Shown in pieces: positions 26,721 to 35,300 of a stretch of DNA of 37,438 nucleotides. Positions within the stretch are counted from its first letter, which is position 1, and every line of letters starts with the position of its first letter. The DNA is from Cytophagales bacterium. Lineage in GTDB: Bacteria; Bacteroidota; Bacteroidia; Cytophagales; Spirosomataceae. Under the pieces are notes generated by a model. The model ran no database searches, was not told the origin of the DNA, and worked only from the letters and a program-made list of their open reading frames with translations. The stretch is from assembly GCA_024742395.1 (NCBI GenBank), contig JANSYO010000044.1, forward strand, positions 1 through 37,438. The letters run 5' to 3'. A program made the position numbers and the translations under genes.

Positions 26721-27200
26721 ATGCCCAGAAAATTATTAAAACTAAAAAATTACGATATACATAGTATCTGTTCTTTTGACCCTGATACGGGTAAACTGAA
26801 TGCCAATATTGCCATGTGGGTTATGGCCAGTTCTATGGACGGTAAATTGGTTACCATAGCATTAGAGAATGGAGATTATACCTTAGAATTGATACAGAAA
26901 ACTCCTTTTCTTACCATCAATTTTCTTGCCGAGCAGCAGACCCGTTTGATCAATAAATTAGGCAGACGAAGTGGTCGTCAAACGGATAAATTCAAAAATC
27001 TTGCTTACGGTTTAGACTCAAGAAACTGTCCGTTTCTTCGTGAGAGTATCGGTTATCTGAGTTGTGAGGCAAAAGCATTCTATCCCTCCGGTGATCATAC
27101 GCTTGTACTTTGTGAGATAGTGTCACAAAAAGTCTTGCATCCAGAATTGAATTCAATGAGTCTGAATTTTCTTCGAGAGAAAAAATTGGTGAGGGGTTGA
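26721..27200 (+). CDS. Flavin reductase-like (FMN-binding split barrel) protein
   Basis: Short (159-residue) member of the flavin-reductase-like FMN-binding family, which reduces flavins with NAD(P)H or binds FMN/heme. Visible family features are the N-terminal strand with NIAMWVMASSMDGKLVTIALENGDYTLELIQKTPFLTINFLAEQQ, the central region LGRRSGRQTDKF, and the hairpin LSCEAKAFYPSGDHTLVLCEIVSQ, in which the H of GDHTL is typical of the flavin-contacting strand. It ends shortly after the barrel, so no extra domain is present. The thioesterase gene starts 36 bp later, but a promoter lies between them, so they need not be one operon. Confidence 0.8.
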   Translation: MPRKLLKLKNYDIHSICSFDPDTGKLNANIAMWVMASSMDGKLVTIALENGDYTLELIQKTPFLTINFLAEQQTRLINKLGRRSGRQTDKFKNLAYGLDSRNCPFLRESIGYLSCEAKAFYPSGDHTLVLCEIVSQKVLHPELNSMSLNFLREKKLVRG

Positions 27201-27217
27201 ATATTCTAGTAGTTTTG
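27186..27217 (+). promoter_or_regulatory. Bacteroidota-type promoter of the thioesterase gene
   Basis: TTG (27186-27188), a 21-bp spacer, and TAGTTTTG (27210-27217), 19 bp before the ATG at 27237. The spacing is identical to the promoter at 10865-10896. It overlaps the last codons of the flavin-reductase-like gene. Confidence 0.65.
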
Positions 27218-27236
27218 CAAAAAACACTTCACATAC

Positions 27237-27752
27237 ATGCCCAAATCCAAAAAAGTCTCTGAATCTCTCACTATTAAAACAGAGATGATTATGCCTAATG
27301 ATACCAATACACTAGGAAACCTTATGGGCGGAAACCTCATGCGTATGGTTGATGTAGTAGGTGCTATTGCGGCTCAAAAACATTCGAATAGAATTGTAGT
27401 AACTGCTTCTATTGATAATGTTTCTTTTGAAAATGTAGTACCTCTGGGTGATGTAGTGACTCTGGAAGCCAAAGTAACAAGGGCCTTTAATACTTCAATG
27501 GAAGTAATTGTTGAAGTGTATTCTGAGAACATCCCTGCCGGAACAAAAAAACAAACCAATACCGCCTTTTTAACCTTTGTGGCGGTAGATCAAAGCGGAA
27601 GGCCCATAGAAATTCCTGAAGCTGTACCAGAAACAGACAGAGACAAAGAGCTTTATGATGCGGCCTTAAGAAGAAGACAATTAAGATTAATACTATCTGG
27701 CAGAATGCAGCCGCATGATGCTTCAGAACTTAAAGCTATTTTTGGCCTTTAA
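27237..27752 (+). CDS. Acyl-CoA thioesterase, hotdog fold (YciA/BACH-like)
   Basis: Cytoplasmic thioesterase that hydrolyses acyl-CoA to free acid and CoA. The core PNDTNTLGNLMGGNLMRMVDVVGAIAA has the catalytic N24 and D39 pair of the acyl-CoA hydrolase family, followed by ASIDNVSFENVVPLGDVVTLEAKVTRAFNTSMEVIVEVY and TAFLTFVAVD. Length 171 is typical for a single hotdog domain, with a charged C-terminal helix (YDAALRRRQLRLIL). It has its own promoter and ends 3 bp from the convergent carbohydrate-binding-like gene. Confidence 0.9.
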   Translation: MPKSKKVSESLTIKTEMIMPNDTNTLGNLMGGNLMRMVDVVGAIAAQKHSNRIVVTASIDNVSFENVVPLGDVVTLEAKVTRAFNTSMEVIVEVYSENIPAGTKKQTNTAFLTFVAVDQSGRPIEIPEAVPETDRDKELYDAALRRRQLRLILSGRMQPHDASELKAIFGL

Positions 27753-27755
27753 CTG

Positions 27756-28361
27756 TTAATTTTGAATCTTAAAATCTCTATTAGTTGTAAGAAGAAATTT
27801 ATCCATTTTGATCCCATCTTCTCTCATAGAAAACTGAATTTCATGCATCCCTTTTTCCTCTATATCCAAATATATCAAGTAAGGTTCACCACAGTGAACC
27901 TCATTTGTTCGCTGTTTGCTATCGTAAAACCATTGATTCTTCCCTTCACACCATTGCAGTCTTGCTCCGCTTTCGGGCCATTGACCATCTACACCCACAT
28001 GTAATCCATTGTCTTCTGAACCTGAAGAAAACACTCTGGCCCAAACATAATATCTCCCCGGTTCAGGAATCTCTACGTCATACGAGATTATCGCCATTTG
28101 CCCCGGAGTATTTGAGAAATTAGTGCCCGCAATCAGTTTATCGTCATGAGTGACACGGGTATCAGGCAAAATCTGAATATACTTTTGATTTGAGGCATTA
28201 GGGTCCGATTTTACATACCATTTCCTCACATCATCTTTAGATTGTCTTGAAAAACTTTCTGCTTCTATCTCTACGGTATGGATTGATTGCTGACTAAATC
28301 CTGAAGTCATAGCTACCGTAAACAAAAGTCCTGTGATTAGTACATTTTTACATTTTGTCAT
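27756..28361 (-). CDS. Small exported carbohydrate-binding-like protein
   Basis: Protein of 201 residues with a signal peptide (MTKCKNVLITGLLFTVAMTSGFSQ). The mature part starts VEIEAESFSRQS and has ISYDVEIPEPGRYYVWARVFSSGSEDNGLHVGVDGQWP, GARLQWCEGKNQWFYDS, and ends LDIEEKGMHEIQFSMREDGIKMDKFLLTTN. This beta-sandwich pattern is that of CBM6/CBM35-like domains and the C-terminal domains of some glycoside hydrolases. Here it stands alone. The gene starts 2 bp after the stop of the beta-helix gene, so the two are coupled. It probably binds glycan; no catalytic site is seen. Confidence 0.75.
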   Translation of the reverse strand: MTKCKNVLITGLLFTVAMTSGFSQQSIHTVEIEAESFSRQSKDDVRKWYVKSDPNASNQKYIQILPDTRVTHDDKLIAGTNFSNTPGQMAIISYDVEIPEPGRYYVWARVFSSGSEDNGLHVGVDGQWPESGARLQWCEGKNQWFYDSKQRTNEVHCGEPYLIYLDIEEKGMHEIQFSMREDGIKMDKFLLTTNRDFKIQN

Positions 28362-28363
28362 TT

Positions 28364-30223
28364 TTATTGTTCGTTTAATAAGGTTGAATATTCTTCCGTT
28401 AAATTATTAAAAGGCCCGGGGAAAGTAAGTGCCTTTGATTTAAGATTGTTCTTAAGATCGAAGTCTACGCCCTTTAATCGCGGAACTAAAGGTATTTTTT
28501 CTGTAAATGTCCAGTTAAAATAGAGTCCTTCACATACAAAACTGCCGTAACCAAACTGCTGGCTACTACTGATTCTTTCACCAGCTTCATGTAACGCTTC
28601 AGTGCTAAATAAATTTGGCTGGGTACTATTTACATAAAGATTATTTTCTTGAATAGAGGACTTACTGATGTGTGAAGCCCTGCCATTGATAAAGATATTA
28701 TTAGCTACATGATGGTTTTCAGAAACCAACTTTTTCCCATTTAAAGACCTATTGGTAGGTGCCACACCATGCACAGCGTTTCCTGAAAAATTGGCAATCA
28801 GGTTATGATAAACCTTCACAGAGTCAGAGTCATTCACGTAAACTCCGTTTCCATCCACATTCCAAATAAAATTATTGTCTATCATGTTAGGGTATTGAGA
28901 AGCTTCCACAAAAATACTCCCTTGCACAGTACTGATATCATGAATAATGTTTTGACTTACCCGAGAGCCATTATTATCCCAGTCCAACCAAATGGCGTTA
29001 CCGCCAGTAATGTTGTGGATATAATTTCTTCTAATTAGGCTGTTAGTTACATTTAAGATTTTTATGCCCGCTACTTCCCAATAGTTTTCGGCGTCTTGCC
29101 AACCACAATTGTAAATATGATTTCCTTCTATTAAAGCATCATGCACTACATAGCTTCGCATTCCTGCCGTACCGCAATCTGAAATCATATTGTTTCTGAC
29201 AATCATTCCGCCAACGGCATCAGGTTTTCTCCTTGGCGATTTTACGTTTAATGGATGGGTGTCAATTTCTTCAAAAGCATAATAGCCAAACTCCAATGCA
29301 GATGAGTTCATTTGTCTGAAGATGTTGTTTTCAAAAATCCAGTGATGCCCGCCCAAAGCTGTAACTGCTCCGGTGCTGGTACGAAGAAAACCATTGGCAC
29401 AGTGCTCAAATGTCAAACCCTTTAATTGGATATAATTTAAACCTATTCTTTGTGGAATAAATAAGTGCTCGGCTATGCCAACTTCTACCAATGAACTGTT
29501 AGGGTTGCCACCATCAAAACCATGAATGTGTACGGTCTTTTGGTCTTTATCTACCCAAAAACTGCCTGGCACTCTAGCTAAATCACCATAAGCCGCTAGC
29601 TGTGTCATTCGCTTTCCGTTTTGAAAAACTAAAGCTCTGGTGATGTTATAAGGTGTTATTTCCTTCACTCCTTCTGCCCAAGGCATCATTGGATATTCGT
29701 CTGGTTCAATATTCATCAGCTTTAGCGGAAAATAGTCATCGCTAAAAAAAGAGTCATCCAATGTAACCATCCATGTTTTACGAGACCAGGTATAACTTCT
29801 GGAAGTATCTCTGGCGGCATCCGTATAGATAGAGCGTTGAATCCAAGGTTGATTAATCACTTTTGAACCTTTGATAATTACCTCACCATCATTCGCAGCT
29901 TCATAGGCTATCATTTTACTTTCTGAACTTCCACCATGAAGTGGTTTAACGGTTTCTTTATAAACACCAGCATGAATAAGCACTTTCTCCCCTGCTTTTA
30001 CCACCTGAGCCGCTTTATTGATGGTTTTAAAGGGAGCATCTTCGGTTCCTGCATTGTTATCAGATGCCTTTGGGTGCTTCTGATTTACCACATATACTTT
30101 AGAATATTGGGTAGTATTTTTCCATTCCGGATTAAAATTCCAGTCCGTTCTTGACCTGCTTTGCCCAAAGCCTATTTGCATACAAACGCTCAATAAAAGG
30201 GCTGTTAAAGTTATTTTATACAT
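28364..30223 (-). CDS. Secreted parallel beta-helix protein (pectate-lyase-like fold)
   Basis: Protein of 619 residues with a signal peptide (MYKITLTALLLSVCMQIGFGQ). The opening DNNAGTEDAPFKTINKAAQVVKAGEKVLIHAGVYKETVKP is the standard first turn of a right-handed beta-helix (DUF1565-like). Many NxI repeats follow: WIFENNIFRQM, MIVRNNMISDCG, ALIEGNHIYNCG, SLIRRNYIHNITGG, SRVSQNIIHDI, NMIDNNFIWNVDGNGVY, and HHVANNIFINGRASH. The fold occurs in polysaccharide lyases and glycoside hydrolases; the exact activity cannot be read from sequence. It sits between a truncated glycoside hydrolase and a carbohydrate-binding-like protein on the same strand, supporting a role in glycan breakdown. Confidence 0.83.
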   Translation of the reverse strand: MYKITLTALLLSVCMQIGFGQSRSRTDWNFNPEWKNTTQYSKVYVVNQKHPKASDNNAGTEDAPFKTINKAAQVVKAGEKVLIHAGVYKETVKPLHGGSSESKMIAYEAANDGEVIIKGSKVINQPWIQRSIYTDAARDTSRSYTWSRKTWMVTLDDSFFSDDYFPLKLMNIEPDEYPMMPWAEGVKEITPYNITRALVFQNGKRMTQLAAYGDLARVPGSFWVDKDQKTVHIHGFDGGNPNSSLVEVGIAEHLFIPQRIGLNYIQLKGLTFEHCANGFLRTSTGAVTALGGHHWIFENNIFRQMNSSALEFGYYAFEEIDTHPLNVKSPRRKPDAVGGMIVRNNMISDCGTAGMRSYVVHDALIEGNHIYNCGWQDAENYWEVAGIKILNVTNSLIRRNYIHNITGGNAIWLDWDNNGSRVSQNIIHDISTVQGSIFVEASQYPNMIDNNFIWNVDGNGVYVNDSDSVKVYHNLIANFSGNAVHGVAPTNRSLNGKKLVSENHHVANNIFINGRASHISKSSIQENNLYVNSTQPNLFSTEALHEAGERISSSQQFGYGSFVCEGLYFNWTFTEKIPLVPRLKGVDFDLKNNLKSKALTFPGPFNNLTEEYSTLLNEQ

Positions 30224-30243
30224 AGGGTTGAATATTATAAGGT

Positions 30244-30606
30244 CTATTTATTGTGGAGCTTTTCAAAAAGAGTATCAGACGATTTAAGGTACTTTTCTTG
30301 GTTAGTTTCCTGAAGCCACTGGCTTTTCATGTATTCGTTTTCTGTTAGCCTAGCGTCAATATTTTTGAAGAAATTATTGTTCTTCCACATTGGCCTAGAC
30401 TTCCAGTTTCCATTGATATAGCTTATTGCTTTTATCACGTCTGGGTTATCATTTATAGCTTTGAAATAAGGCGTAAACCATTCTTTCCATGCTCTTTCTG
30501 CATCTGCTGTTTTGGTTAAATCAAGGTGCTGGCTAACTCCGTTTGAGTCTAAAAGCACCGGAGTGGATTCTGCAATAAACAATGGCTTTTTCACCGATTT
30601 TATCAA
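30244..30606 (-). pseudogene. C-terminal remnant of a glycoside hydrolase (GH26-like)
   Basis: An open frame of 120 codons without an ATG (the frame opens at a TTG and then reads directly into protein-core sequence). PLFIAESTPV resembles the nucleophile-bearing seventh strand of clan GH-A barrels such as GH26. KEWFTPYFKAIN, IKAISYINGNW, RPMWKNNNFFKNIDARLTENEYMKSQWLQE match the last helices and strand of such enzymes. The N-terminal two thirds, with the acid/base residue, is absent: the next 140 bp upstream hold stops in all frames and then an unrelated plus-strand gene. The protein should therefore be inactive. It is 20 bp upstream of the beta-helix gene, so an ancestral three-gene operon seems to have lost its 5' end. 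The family assignment is from pattern memory. Confidence 0.65.
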
Positions 30607-30670
30607 AGAGTGAAACTTTACATTTCACACCCTTCCTTGTTGGTACTATTCCAAGATTTATTTATCTTAT

Positions 30671-30686
30671 TCTGATCGATATCAGA
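30671..30686. promoter_or_regulatory. Near-palindrome upstream of the efflux locus
   Basis: TCTGATCGATATCAGA: 6-bp inverted arms around CGAT. It lies 65 bp before the ATG at 30751, where an operator would be expected. No clear TAnnTTTG promoter was found in this gap (30607-30750). Confidence 0.4.
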
Positions 30687-30750
30687 CTTTTCATCAATAA
30701 TCAAACTCTTCTATTGCTTGAAATTAGATTCCTCATCTAAATTCGTGGTC

Positions 30751-31164
30751 ATGGTAAAAAGTCTTTACAGATTTCTTTTATCTCTAAGTATCCTCATTTC
30801 GGGAGGGCTTCAAAATCTATCGGCACATCCAGAGCAGAATGCCGAACAGATTGACTTTAATCAGGAGCAAATAGAGGCTTCCTCCTTTCTACATCAATCC
30901 GATAGTTTTACTCTTTCTTCTTCAACAGGTCAAGCCAGCAAGCATTCTACGCTTTTGGCTGAAGAAATTGAGGAAGAAGAGGAAGACAAAACCTCAGTTA
31001 CATTTGATCTTACGGTTAAGCATTTTTTAAACTCTTCATTCCTTCACTCATCCGTAAACGTTTTTGGTTTAGAGAACAAAAGCAACAATCGCTACTATAC
31101 CTATTCCGTAGGTCTGTTTTTCCATCTTAAGAGATATCTCAGACTTCAGGTTTTACGAATATGA
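30751..31164 (+). CDS. Small exported protein preceding the RND efflux operon
   Basis: Protein of 137 residues from the ATG at 30751; the frame extends to a TTG at 30718, but the signal peptide (MVKSLYRFLLSLSILISGG, ending near NLSAH) fits the ATG. The mature part is Ser/Gln/Glu-rich with an acidic tract (EEIEEEEED), then a more hydrophobic segment with aromatic residues (YYTYSVGLFFHLKRYLRLQVLRI) ending in a basic-hydrophobic tail. I do not recognise a named domain. From memory, short proteins with a comparable xVxRI ending occur ahead of RND efflux genes in other Bacteroidota. Its position 134 bp before the adaptor gene suggests a link with efflux. A role as periplasmic accessory, sensor or leader is inference. 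Confidence 0.65.
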   Translation: MVKSLYRFLLSLSILISGGLQNLSAHPEQNAEQIDFNQEQIEASSFLHQSDSFTLSSSTGQASKHSTLLAEEIEEEEEDKTSVTFDLTVKHFLNSSFLHSSVNVFGLENKSNNRYYTYSVGLFFHLKRYLRLQVLRI

Positions 31165-31298
31165 GATACCTACCAGTGCTCTACTCTGTAGCCTGGTTCC
31201 TCAATAACTTTTTAAGAAACACATTTTGAGAATAGTCTCGGGCTATGCCTTATGTCATTGCTCAGGTTATATCTATCTCTAATTAACACCATAACAAA

Positions 31299-32384
31299 AT
31301 GAAGAAAACATTCATGCTAATCAGCCTGTGTACCTTGCTATACAGTGTAACAGGCTGTCATTCAGAAAATAAACCAATAACTGAGACTGAAGGCAGGTTT
31401 CTTGTCACCAGTCCATTAAAAAAAGATACGGTAATTATAAAAGAATATGTTAGCCAAATACGCTCCATTCAGCACATAGAATTGAGAGCTTTAGAAAAAG
31501 GGTATCTAGAAAAAATCTTTGTAGATGAAGGGCAATATGTTCAAAAAGGCCAACTCATGTTTCAAATCATGCCTGCCATGTATAAAGCGGAATTAGAAAA
31601 GGCAGTAGCCGAAACCAACTTTGCCGAAATAGAATACAAAAACACCAAAGCCCTGGCCGATAGTAATATTGTTTCGAAAAACGAACTAGCTCTGGCCAAA
31701 GCCAAATTCGACAAAGCTCGTGCCGAACAATCTCTGGCAGAAGTACACTTGGGTTTTACACAAATCAAGGCTCCGTTTAGCGGAATTATGGATCACTTTG
31801 AAGTAAGGCTCGGGAGCTTAGTTGACGAAGGAGATCTGCTTACCACTCTTTCAGACAATAGACAAATGTGGGTATATTTTAATGTGCCCGAAGCTGAATA
31901 TCTCAATTACAAATCTTCAAATGACCATTCGATGCTAAAAGTGAGTCTCCTTATGGCAAACAATAAACTATTCGATTACCCGGGGATAGTTCAAACCATT
32001 GAAGCCGACTTTAACAATGAGACCGGGAATATCGCCTTCAGAGCCACGTTCCCCAATCCAAAAGGGCTTTTAAGACATGGCGAAACTGGCAATATCCAAG
32101 TAACTGTTCCTATCAATGATGCTTTGCTTATACCGCAAAAAGCAACATTCGAAGTATTGGATAAAAACTATGTCTTTGTGGTTGACAAGGAACATAAGGT
32201 ACGTTCCAGGCTAATCACTATTGCCGAAGAAATGCCGCATTTATATGCCATATCAAATGGATTAGCACCTGATGACAAAATTCTTTTAGAGGGTCTAAGA
32301 AAAGTGAAAGAGAATCAGAAAATAGAGTTTGAGTTCGTGAAACCTGAGCTAGTACTTACTGATCTGGATTTATACGCTGAATAA
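31299..32384 (+). CDS. RND efflux periplasmic adaptor (membrane fusion lipoprotein)
   Basis: AcrA/MexA-type adaptor that joins the inner-membrane pump to the outer-membrane channel. The lipoprotein signal ends in SVTGC, so C20 is lipidated. The split lipoyl domain shows ELRALEKGYLEKIFVDEGQYVQKGQLMFQI and LGFTQIKAPFSGIMDHFEVRLGSLVDEGDLLTTL. Between them is a short alpha-hairpin (AELEKAVAETNFAEIEYKNTKALADSNIVSKNELALAKAKFDKARAEQ). The beta-barrel and membrane-proximal domains follow (GNIAFRATFPNPKGLLRHGETGNIQV, ALLIPQKATFEVLDKNYVFVVD). Length 361 is normal. The permease gene starts 15 bp after its stop. Substrate is not predictable. Confidence 0.93.
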   Translation: MKKTFMLISLCTLLYSVTGCHSENKPITETEGRFLVTSPLKKDTVIIKEYVSQIRSIQHIELRALEKGYLEKIFVDEGQYVQKGQLMFQIMPAMYKAELEKAVAETNFAEIEYKNTKALADSNIVSKNELALAKAKFDKARAEQSLAEVHLGFTQIKAPFSGIMDHFEVRLGSLVDEGDLLTTLSDNRQMWVYFNVPEAEYLNYKSSNDHSMLKVSLLMANNKLFDYPGIVQTIEADFNNETGNIAFRATFPNPKGLLRHGETGNIQVTVPINDALLIPQKATFEVLDKNYVFVVDKEHKVRSRLITIAEEMPHLYAISNGLAPDDKILLEGLRKVKENQKIEFEFVKPELVLTDLDLYAE

Positions 32385-32399
32385 TTTACCGAAAAAACA

Positions 32400-35300
32400 A
32401 TGTTTAAGAATATAATTCACAGGCCGGTATTGGCCATCGTTATTTCCGTAATTATCGTTTTTACCGGAACCCTCGCTATTAAACAGTTGCCTACTTCGCA
32501 ATTCCCCGAGATAGCACCTACTACTGTTAATATTTTCATAGCCTATCCGGGTGCCAGTGCAGATGTTTTGGTAAAATCTACTCTAATAACTCTAGAGAAT
32601 GCCATTAATGGGGTTCAAGGTATGCGGTATCTGGCTACTGATGCTACCAGTGCAGGAGAGGCCACTTTAAGCGTGATTTTTGAACCTGGCACTGACCCGA
32701 ATCAAGCGGTTATCCGAGTCAAAACGCGTGTTGATCAGGTAATGCCCTTACTTCCAGAACTGGTACAACGTGAAGGTGTCATCATTACCCCCATACAGCC
32801 CAGTATGCTTATGTATGTCAACCTCTACAGTACAGATAAGAATCTGGACGAGAAATTTCTTTATAACTACGCTGATGTAAAACTGATACCCGAAATAAAC
32901 CGGGTAAACGGCGTAGCCAGATCTCAGATTTTGGGTAGCAGAAGGTTTGCAATGAGAGTTTGGCTGAACCCGGACAGGATGAGAGCCTATAATATTTCTG
33001 TAGATGATGTCATGGAAGCTATGGGAGACCAAAGTATTATTGGTCGCCCGGGAAGACTTGGTCAAAGCTCGGGTATCGCTGCTCAGTCCTTAGAATATGT
33101 CTTAACTTATAAAGGCAGGTTCAATAAACCAGATGAATATGAGAATATTATCATCAGAGCCAATGCAGAAGGTGAATCAATAAAACTAAAAGACATAGCC
33201 AAGATTGAGATTGGAAGCGAATTCTTTGACATCTACTCTAATCTTGACGGCCACCCATCAGCGGCTATTGTACTCAAACAAAATGTAGGGAGTAATGCAA
33301 CAGAAGTAATCCAAGAGGTCAAAGACAAACTTGATGAGATGAAAGCGAACTTCCCACCGGGAGTAGATTATAAAATCAGTTATGACGTTTCTAAGTTTCT
33401 TGATGCCTCCGTAGAGCAGGTTATCCACACACTTCGCGACGCTTTTATTCTGGTAGCTTTAGTTGTTTTTGTTTTTCTGGGAGACTGGCGTTCTACGTTG
33501 ATCCCCATTATAGCCGTACCTGTTTCACTTATCGGGGCCTTTTTTGTCATGCAGATGTTTGGTCTTTCAATAAACCTCATCACTCTTTTTGCTCTGGTTC
33601 TGGCTATTGGTATTGTAGTAGATGACGCTATAGTGGTAGTAGAAGCCGTTCATGCCAAAATGGAAGAGAAACATCTTTCTCCATATAATGCCGTCAAAGA
33701 AGTAATGGGAGAAATTAGCGGAGCTATCATCGCTATTACACTTGTTATGGTTTCAGTTTTTGTACCCATTGCCTTTATGACCGGTCCGGTAGGAACATTC
33801 TACAGACAGTTCTCTATCACCATGGCCAGTTCAATTGTTCTTTCGGCCATTGTAGCACTTACCTTAACTCCAGTTTTATGCGGAATGATTTTGAAAAATA
33901 ATCATGGCCAACCCAAAAGAAAATCTCCGGTAGACTGGGCAATAGACAAATTCAACAATGGCTTTGAAAAAGTTACCAATCGCTATGTGCGATTATTAAA
34001 GCTGATTGTAAACAGAAGAGTAGTCACCATGTTGGTACTGGCTGCTTTTTGCGTTGGAATTGCATTTGAAAATAAAATAATGCCGGCGGGCTTTATTCCC
34101 GGAGAAGACCAGGGAACAATTTATGCCATTATCCAAACTCCTCCGGGGTCAACACTTGAGAGAACAAATAAAGTATCGGGGGAACTTCAAAAAATCTGTG
34201 AAGAAATAGAAGGTGTGGAATCCGTTTCCTCGCTGGCCGGATATGAAATCATGACTGAAGGTAGAGGTTCTAACGCAGGAACCTGCCTGATTAACCTCAA
34301 AGACTGGTCTGACAGAGAACAATCAGTTGGTGAAATCATAGAAGAGTTAGAGGCAAAATCGAAGGATCTTGGAGCTGTTGTTGAATTTTTTGAGCCCCCG
34401 GCTGTGCCAGGATTTGGTTCATCTGCTGGCTTCTCCCTTAGATTACTTGATAAAAATACCACAACAAACTATCAGGATTTTGACAAGATCAATAAAGACT
34501 TTATGGAGGCTTTGGGAAATCGCAAAGAACTTTCCGGCTTGTTCACCTTCTTTGCTGCTAATTATCCTCAATATGAGCTTGAGATTGATAATGAGGCCGC
34601 GATGCAAAAAGGCGTCAGTATTGGTACTGCCATGGAAAACCTTAACATTTTAATTGGTAGTACCTATGAGCAGGGTTTCATCCGTTTTGACAGATTCTTC
34701 AAGGTATATGTGCAGTCAGCTCCAGAGTTTAGAAGATTACCATCTGATGTCCTGAACCTTTTTGTTAAAAATGATCATGGAGAGATGGTGCCTTATTCAT
34801 CTTTCATGAAACTGACAAAAAAGCAGGGACCAAATGAGATTTCCAGATACAATATGTATAACTCATCATCTATAAGAGGTTTACCTTCAAAAGGTTACAC
34901 CACTGCAGATGCTATTTCGGCTATCAGAGAAGTAGCTAAAGAAACGCTTCCTAAAGGCTACGATATTGCCTGGGAGGGTTTGTCATTTGACGAATCACGT
35001 AGAGGAAATGAGTCCATTTACGTTTTCGCAGTAGTACTAATCTTTGTGTACCTGGTTCTGGCTGCTCAGTACGAGAGCTTCCTTTTGCCTCTGGCAGTAG
35101 TCTTTTCATTGCCTGTCGGTGTCTTTGGCTCCTTTTTATTACTGAAGTTAATGGGTCTTGCCAATGACATCTATGCTCAGGTAGGCTTAATTATGTTGGT
35201 AGGTTTGCTCGGCAAAAACGCCGTACTAATTGTGGAGTTTGCTGTGCAAAAACGACAACAAGGTTTTACAGTTCTTGAGGCCGCCATTGAAGGAGCCAAA

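Noticed and set aside
30607-30720. Short minus-strand frame ending in EGCEM before a TAA, just upstream of the glycoside hydrolase remnant
   Set aside because: Only about 30 codons between stops, with no recognisable family and no continuity with the remnant.
31165-31298. Possible terminator or attenuator between the small exported protein and the efflux adaptor
   Set aside because: No convincing stem with a T-run was found.
32748-33065. Open frame opposite the RND permease
   Set aside because: Shadow of a strongly conserved permease in another frame; no start signal or protein-like features. The same holds for other antisense frames in this gene.
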